The translations under genes were made by a program, and so were the position numbers. The notes beneath the pieces are model-generated. The model worked only from the letters and a program-made list of their open reading frames with translations. It was not told the origin of the DNA and did no database searches. Shown one piece after another: positions 5,950 through 8,687 of a DNA stretch of 8,687 nucleotides (positions are counted from its first letter, which is position 1; each line of letters opens with the position of its first letter). This DNA comes from Dehalococcoidia bacterium (GTDB taxonomy: Bacteria; Chloroflexota; Dehalococcoidia; JACVQG01; JAHKAY01), in contig JASLQE010000271.1 of assembly GCA_030744635.1 (NCBI GenBank), positions 1-8,687 on the forward strand. Reading direction: 5' to 3'.

Positions 5950-7272
5950 ATGAGCCAGCAGGTAACGGGACAGGGAAGTGGCACCAAGACCACGGCTACC
6001 AAGGCCACTGAGACCGCCCGTAAGGTGCGGGGGTTGGTGAAGATGATGTACGGCCAGGCCCACGAGGCCAAGGTCGAGGGTAAGCCTGTGGCCTATGGCA
6101 TGGTGGGCAGTCAATACGATGAAATCCTGCGGGCCATGGATATTGTGCCCATCTGGACGGAGAACTACGCCGGCCTGTGCGCCGCCAAGCGGGTGGCCCA
6201 GAGCTACCTGGTGAAGGCCGAGGCCGATGGCTATTCCAATGTCATATGCGGCTATGTGCGCACCGGGTTGGGCTTTGAGGGGCTGCGCAAGGAGCTGGGC
6301 GAGGTGCCTGATGCCCCAGACGGCGGTATGGAAATGCCCAACTTGATGCTGGGATCCAGCTATGCCTGTGACCCGCGCTTCAAGTGGTTCCAGGCAAGCG
6401 GCCATTACCACGAGACCCCTGTCTTCTCCCACGATGTCCTCATGCCACCGGTGGATGCGGATTTGGGCGAGGTGAAGGACTACTATATCTCTTACCTGAC
6501 ACAGCAGCTTAAGGATGTGGTGGCCTTCTCCGAGAAGACCATCGGCCGTTCCCTGGACAAGGAGCGGCTGTGGGAGGTCATCCGTCTCTCCGACGAGACG
6601 GAGAAGCTGTGGTGGCAGACCTATCAGCTACGCAAGGCACGGCCCTGTCCCATGCCCTCGGGCGACCACTTCAACGCTTTCGTCCCCGGCTTCTTCATGC
6701 GGGGCACGCCCGAGGCCCTGGACTTCTATAAGGAGCTTTATGCCGAGGTCCAGCAAAGGGTGGAGGACAAGACGGGCGTGATACCCCGCGAGAAGTACCG
6801 CATGATGTGGGCCGGCGGCCTGCCTCCGTGGCATACCATGTGGATGTTCAACTACTTTGAGGACTTCGGAGCGGTGTTCGTTATTGATACCTCTTACCGT
6901 CCCTTTGAGCCTGTTGAGGTGCCTTCCCGGGTTACCGATCCGGTGGAGTACCTGGCGTGGCGGGCCTTTATGCGGGCTACCCACCGCTACGATAAGGCCA
7001 GGCGCAACTCAGGCAACCCGGATGTGGAGCTAATCCTGGAGATGGTGAATGACTACCAGGTGGATGGGATGGTTATGCACGCCACCCGCTCTTGCCGGGC
7101 CACCACCATAGGCCAGCTCCATCTCAAGAACCTGGTGCAGCGGTATGTAAAGGTGCCGGGCCTCCAGCTAATCAGCGATATCATTGACCTGAGGGACTAC
7201 TCCGAGGCCGACTGGAAGTCGCAGATAGATGCCTTCTTGGAGACGGTAGCCTCCGCCAACCCCGGCCGCTGA
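5950..7272 (+). CDS. 2-hydroxyacyl-CoA dehydratase / benzoyl-CoA reductase (HgdB/BcrB-like) family subunit
   Basis: This 440-residue protein belongs to the family whose [4Fe-4S] subunits perform radical dehydration of (R)-2-hydroxyacyl-CoA or reduction of benzoyl-CoA after ATP-driven electron injection by an activator. Support comes from the N-terminal helical region, G-x-x-x-x-P-[IV] near 64-68 (D-I-V-P-I-W), G-L-C-A-A-K-R with Cys77, V-I-C-G-Y-V-R with Cys100, and H-A-T-R-S-C-R with Cys382 near the C-terminus. Those three Cys occupy the places of the cluster ligands. Cys140 and Cys233 are extra. C77-A-A-K resembles BcrB-type subunits as much as HgdB types. Normal enzymes have two such subunits plus an activator ATPase; neither partner is in this operon. 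It follows the CoA-transferase by 35 nt and ends the operon. A dehydratase role rests on neighbours; an aromatic-ring reductase subunit or an uncharacterised double-cubane relative remains possible. Confidence 0.87.
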   Translation: MSQQVTGQGSGTKTTATKATETARKVRGLVKMMYGQAHEAKVEGKPVAYGMVGSQYDEILRAMDIVPIWTENYAGLCAAKRVAQSYLVKAEADGYSNVICGYVRTGLGFEGLRKELGEVPDAPDGGMEMPNLMLGSSYACDPRFKWFQASGHYHETPVFSHDVLMPPVDADLGEVKDYYISYLTQQLKDVVAFSEKTIGRSLDKERLWEVIRLSDETEKLWWQTYQLRKARPCPMPSGDHFNAFVPGFFMRGTPEALDFYKELYAEVQQRVEDKTGVIPREKYRMMWAGGLPPWHTMWMFNYFEDFGAVFVIDTSYRPFEPVEVPSRVTDPVEYLAWRAFMRATHRYDKARRNSGNPDVELILEMVNDYQVDGMVMHATRSCRATTIGQLHLKNLVQRYVKVPGLQLISDIIDLRDYSEADWKSQIDAFLETVASANPGR

Positions 7273-7274
7273 AA

Positions 7275-7290
7275 GCCGCCTTTCGGCGCT
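7275..7290. terminator. Weak hairpin between convergent genes, possible terminator
   Basis: AGC-c-GCC can pair with GGCGCT across a TTTC loop, six pairs with one bulged C, in the 21-nt gap between the two convergent stop codons. No T-tract follows on either strand, so intrinsic termination is doubtful; it may only block read-through or be chance. Confidence 0.25.
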
Positions 7291-7293
7291 ACA

Positions 7294-8475
7294 TCAACCT
7301 CTGGCAGGGGTAGTCTGAGCGTCAGTCTTGTGTCCGTTGCCCCGCGCCACAATCCCGTGGCCGATGACATTGCGCATCATCTGGGAGGTGCCACCGCCGA
7401 TCGTGAACATGCGGGCATCGCGCACCATGCGTTCCAGAGGCAGGTCACGGCTGTAGCCGTATCCCCCGAATACCTGGAGGGCGTTATTGGTGACGGTGAT
7501 GGCCATTTCTCCGATAAAAGTCTTGGCGATGGCTGCCTCGTCCATATCGGGCAGGCCGTGCCCAGCGTTGGCTGCCGCCCGGTACAGGAGCCAGCGGCCG
7601 GCTTCCACCTGAATGGACATATCGGATAGCATCCAGCGCAGCCCCTGGAAATCGGATATGGGCTGTCCAAACTGGTGTCGCTCAATGGAGTACTTGACCG
7701 CTTCCTCCATAGCTCCCTGGGCGATGCCCAGGGCTACGGTGGCGGCACCCACCCGCTGTGAGTTGTATACTTGCATCAGCTTCTTGAAACCTTGCTCCAG
7801 CACCAGCAAGTTGGACTGGGGCACCAAGCAGTCCTGGAAAATAAGCTCTGCCTCGGGTAGGCCCCTGATTCCCATCATGGGGGTGCGCCGCCCGACGGTG
7901 AACCCTGGGGTACCCTTATCTACGATGATACCACCGATGCCGACGGTTCCCCCTTCTCCCCCGAAACGGGCCAGCACCAGGTAGACATTGGCTATCCCGG
8001 CACCGGTTATCCAACATTTGTTGCCGTTAAGGATATAGCCGTCTGCTACCTGGGTGGCACTGGTCTTCATATCGGTAGCCGCCGAGCCGGCCTCAGGCTC
8101 CGTTATGCATATGCAGGGCTTTTCTCCGGCCACTATCATAGGGATGTACTTCTGCTTCTGCGCTTCGGAGCCGTAGTGTGAGATGGCAAGCGCAGTGCCC
8201 GTGTTGCCCTCCACGATTATACGGGCGGTGGTGGCGCAGACCCGGGCCACCTGCTCCACGCATAGCACGGCGTCTAAGAGGGTACGGTCCTGGCCGCCGT
8301 ACCGTGATGGCAGGGTCATTCCCATTAGGTTTGCCTGTACTAGGGCCTCCGCGTTATCGTAAGGGTACTCTTCGGTGCGGTCAATTTCGGCGGCCCGGTG
8401 CCGGAAGCGCCTCTCCGCAAGGTCCAGGGCCAAGTTTCGGAGTGCCCGCTGCTCCTCATCGAGTTGGAAGTCCAA
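7294..8475 (-). CDS. Acyl-CoA dehydrogenase-fold flavoprotein lacking the usual catalytic Glu (possible desulfinase-like enzyme)
   Basis: This 393-residue protein has the full acyl-CoA dehydrogenase layout: N-terminal helices starting M-D-F-x-L-D-E-E-Q, the central FAD/acyl contact block I-T-E-P-E-A-G-S (124-131), K-C-W-I-T-G (153-158), R-H-Q-F-G-Q-P-I (266-273), and Q-V-F-G-G-Y-G-Y (334-341). The Glu that removes the alpha proton normally lies in the C-terminal E-G-T; here residues 360-363 read G-G-G-T, so it is Gly361. The alternative Glu of long-chain and isovaleryl enzymes, just before the conserved Arg, is Gln240. Arg85 sits in A-T-T-A-R-I-I. This Gln/Gly/Arg set is the one described for 3-sulfinopropionyl-CoA desulfinase, which has no dehydrogenase activity. 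The start is TTG at 8475, with AGGGAGG 4 nt before it and the family N-terminus beginning there. It converges on the operon. An ordinary enoyl-CoA reductase or dehydrogenase using another base is the alternative. Confidence 0.88.
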   Translation of the reverse strand: MDFQLDEEQRALRNLALDLAERRFRHRAAEIDRTEEYPYDNAEALVQANLMGMTLPSRYGGQDRTLLDAVLCVEQVARVCATTARIIVEGNTGTALAISHYGSEAQKQKYIPMIVAGEKPCICITEPEAGSAATDMKTSATQVADGYILNGNKCWITGAGIANVYLVLARFGGEGGTVGIGGIIVDKGTPGFTVGRRTPMMGIRGLPEAELIFQDCLVPQSNLLVLEQGFKKLMQVYNSQRVGAATVALGIAQGAMEEAVKYSIERHQFGQPISDFQGLRWMLSDMSIQVEAGRWLLYRAAANAGHGLPDMDEAAIAKTFIGEMAITVTNNALQVFGGYGYSRDLPLERMVRDARMFTIGGGTSQMMRNVIGHGIVARGNGHKTDAQTTPARG

Positions 8476-8479
8476 ATTG

Positions 8480-8486
8480 CCTCCCT
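8480..8486 (-). promoter_or_regulatory. Ribosome binding site supporting a TTG start
   Basis: Read on the minus strand AGGGAGG lies 4 nt before TTG (8475-8473). The next in-frame Met is residue 51, far into the conserved fold, so TTG is the best start. Confidence 0.65.
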
Positions 8487-8505
8487 AAGTTTTATTAAAA
8501 AACTT
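8487..8505. repeat. AT-rich inverted repeat directly upstream of the flavoprotein SD
   Basis: AAGTTTT (8487-8493) and AAAACTT (8499-8505) form a perfect 7-bp inverted repeat around ATTAA. It is a conspicuous AT-rich island in GC-rich DNA. It could be an operator or part of a -10 region, but I found no well-placed -35 box. Confidence 0.5.
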
Positions 8506-8530
8506 TGGTGCTGGTACCGTTATGGGGAGT

Positions 8531-8589
8531 TGTGTGTGGCGAGCCTAATGGCGTTGACGCCATGTGTGGAAAGGCGCCACACATGGCTC
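8531..8589 (-). repeat. Overlapping inverted repeats able to form two exclusive folds in the flavoprotein upstream region
   Basis: Three pairings overlap. First, GCCATGTGTGG (8559-8569) with CCACACATGGC (8577-8587) makes a perfect 11-bp hairpin with a 7-nt loop. Second, ATGGCGT (8548-8554) with ACGCCAT (8557-8563) is a near-perfect palindrome. Third, TGTGTGGCG (8533-8541) with CGCCACACA (8575-8583) makes a 9-bp outer stem. The first excludes the other two, which nest together. In the minus-strand RNA these lie about 60-110 nt upstream of the TTG start. No T-tract is present, so a classical attenuator is not shown; a palindromic repeat element or protein site is equally possible. Confidence 0.6.
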
Positions 8590-8628
8590 TCCCCCACGGT
8601 TCAGGCGTTCTTGCTCTCGTTCTTCAGG

Positions 8629-8661
8629 ATGGGGCTATTCGTCCATCTTAGTCAGCCCCAT
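8629..8661. repeat. 8-bp inverted repeat spanning the stop codon of the right-edge gene
   Basis: ATGGGGCT (8629-8636) and AGCCCCAT (8654-8661) are perfect complements separated by 17 nt. The repeat overlaps the stop codon of the minus-strand partial gene. It has no T-tract after it on that strand, so I do not call it a terminator. Confidence 0.45.
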
Positions 8662-8687
8662 GCCCTCTAGGAAAGCGTCCAGCCGAT
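8635..8687 (-). CDS. C-terminal end of a minus-strand gene, possibly another 2-hydroxyacyl-CoA dehydratase subunit
   Basis: Reading in from the right edge, one minus-strand frame gives 16 residues, R-L-D-A-F-L-E-G-M-G then L-T-K-M-D-E, and a TAG at 8637-8635. The other two minus frames hit stops within this stretch. The D-A-F-L-E segment matches the C-terminus of the dehydratase at 5950-7272, which ends Q-I-D-A-F-L-E plus ten more residues. The ending is therefore compatible with a second dehydratase-family subunit, transcribed in the same direction as the flavoprotein 159 nt downstream. Sixteen residues are thin evidence, and the frame could be chance. Confidence 0.4.
   Translation of the reverse strand, partial: RLDAFLEGMGLTKMDE

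Noticed and set aside
5318..6432. Long minus-strand frames antisense to the CoA-transferase and dehydratase (5318-5836 and 5926-6432)
   Set aside because: Both are antisense to genes with catalytic motifs and show Leu/His/Gly-rich shadow composition.
8398..8670. 90-residue plus-strand frame at the right end
   Set aside because: It overlaps the flavoprotein N-terminus antisense and runs through the inverted repeats; it has no SD and no recognisable motif.

Overview
The window reads as a GC-rich anaerobic bacterial chromosome fragment carrying amino-acid or organic-acid fermentation genes. The gene content is an oxygen-sensitive 2-oxoacid:ferredoxin oxidoreductase, a 2-hydroxyacyl-CoA dehydratase-family protein, two unrelated kinds of CoA-transferase and an acyl-CoA dehydrogenase-fold flavoprotein. 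It suggests a strict anaerobe such as a Chloroflexota (Dehalococcoidia-like) or Desulfobacterota organism. The phylum is a guess from gene content only. No mobile element, rRNA, tRNA or CRISPR array was seen.

Layout. Positions 1-498 hold, on the minus strand, the N-terminal 166 residues of an acetyl-CoA hydrolase / 4-hydroxybutyrate CoA-transferase family protein, cut by the window edge. A 366-nt divergent intergenic region (499-864) has a promoter facing each way and a short 20-bp-period tandem repeat. From 865 to 7272 seven genes run on the plus strand with gaps of 8-56 nt, most behind an obvious Shine-Dalgarno (SD) sequence, so they look like one operon: a 2x[4Fe-4S] ferredoxin subunit, then the alpha (VorB/KorA type), beta (TPP) and gamma subunits of a 2-oxoacid:ferredoxin oxidoreductase, a D-2-hydroxyacid dehydrogenase, a family III (CaiB/BaiF) CoA-transferase, and a 2-hydroxyacyl-CoA dehydratase / benzoyl-CoA reductase family subunit. 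Converging on it from the minus strand, 21 nt away, is an acyl-CoA dehydrogenase-fold gene (7294-8475). Beyond a structured 159-nt gap lie the last 16 codons of another minus-strand gene, whose ending resembles the dehydratase C-terminus.

How the genes could work together. The set matches the two arms of Stickland-type fermentation. In the oxidative arm a 2-oxoacid goes to acyl-CoA + CO2 + reduced ferredoxin. In the reductive arm the 2-oxoacid goes to a 2-hydroxyacid (dehydrogenase), then 2-hydroxyacyl-CoA (family III CoA-transferase), then 2-enoyl-CoA (dehydratase), which an acyl-CoA dehydrogenase may reduce. This parallels the ldhA-hadA-hadBC-acdB and fld clusters of clostridia. The dehydratase activator ATPase and a second dehydratase subunit are absent from the visible operon.

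The most surprising point is the acyl-CoA dehydrogenase-like protein. It has Gln240 and Gly361 at the two places where this superfamily keeps its catalytic carboxylate, and an Arg at residue 85. The same Gln/Gly/Arg combination is described for 3-sulfinopropionyl-CoA desulfinase, so it may not be a dehydrogenase.
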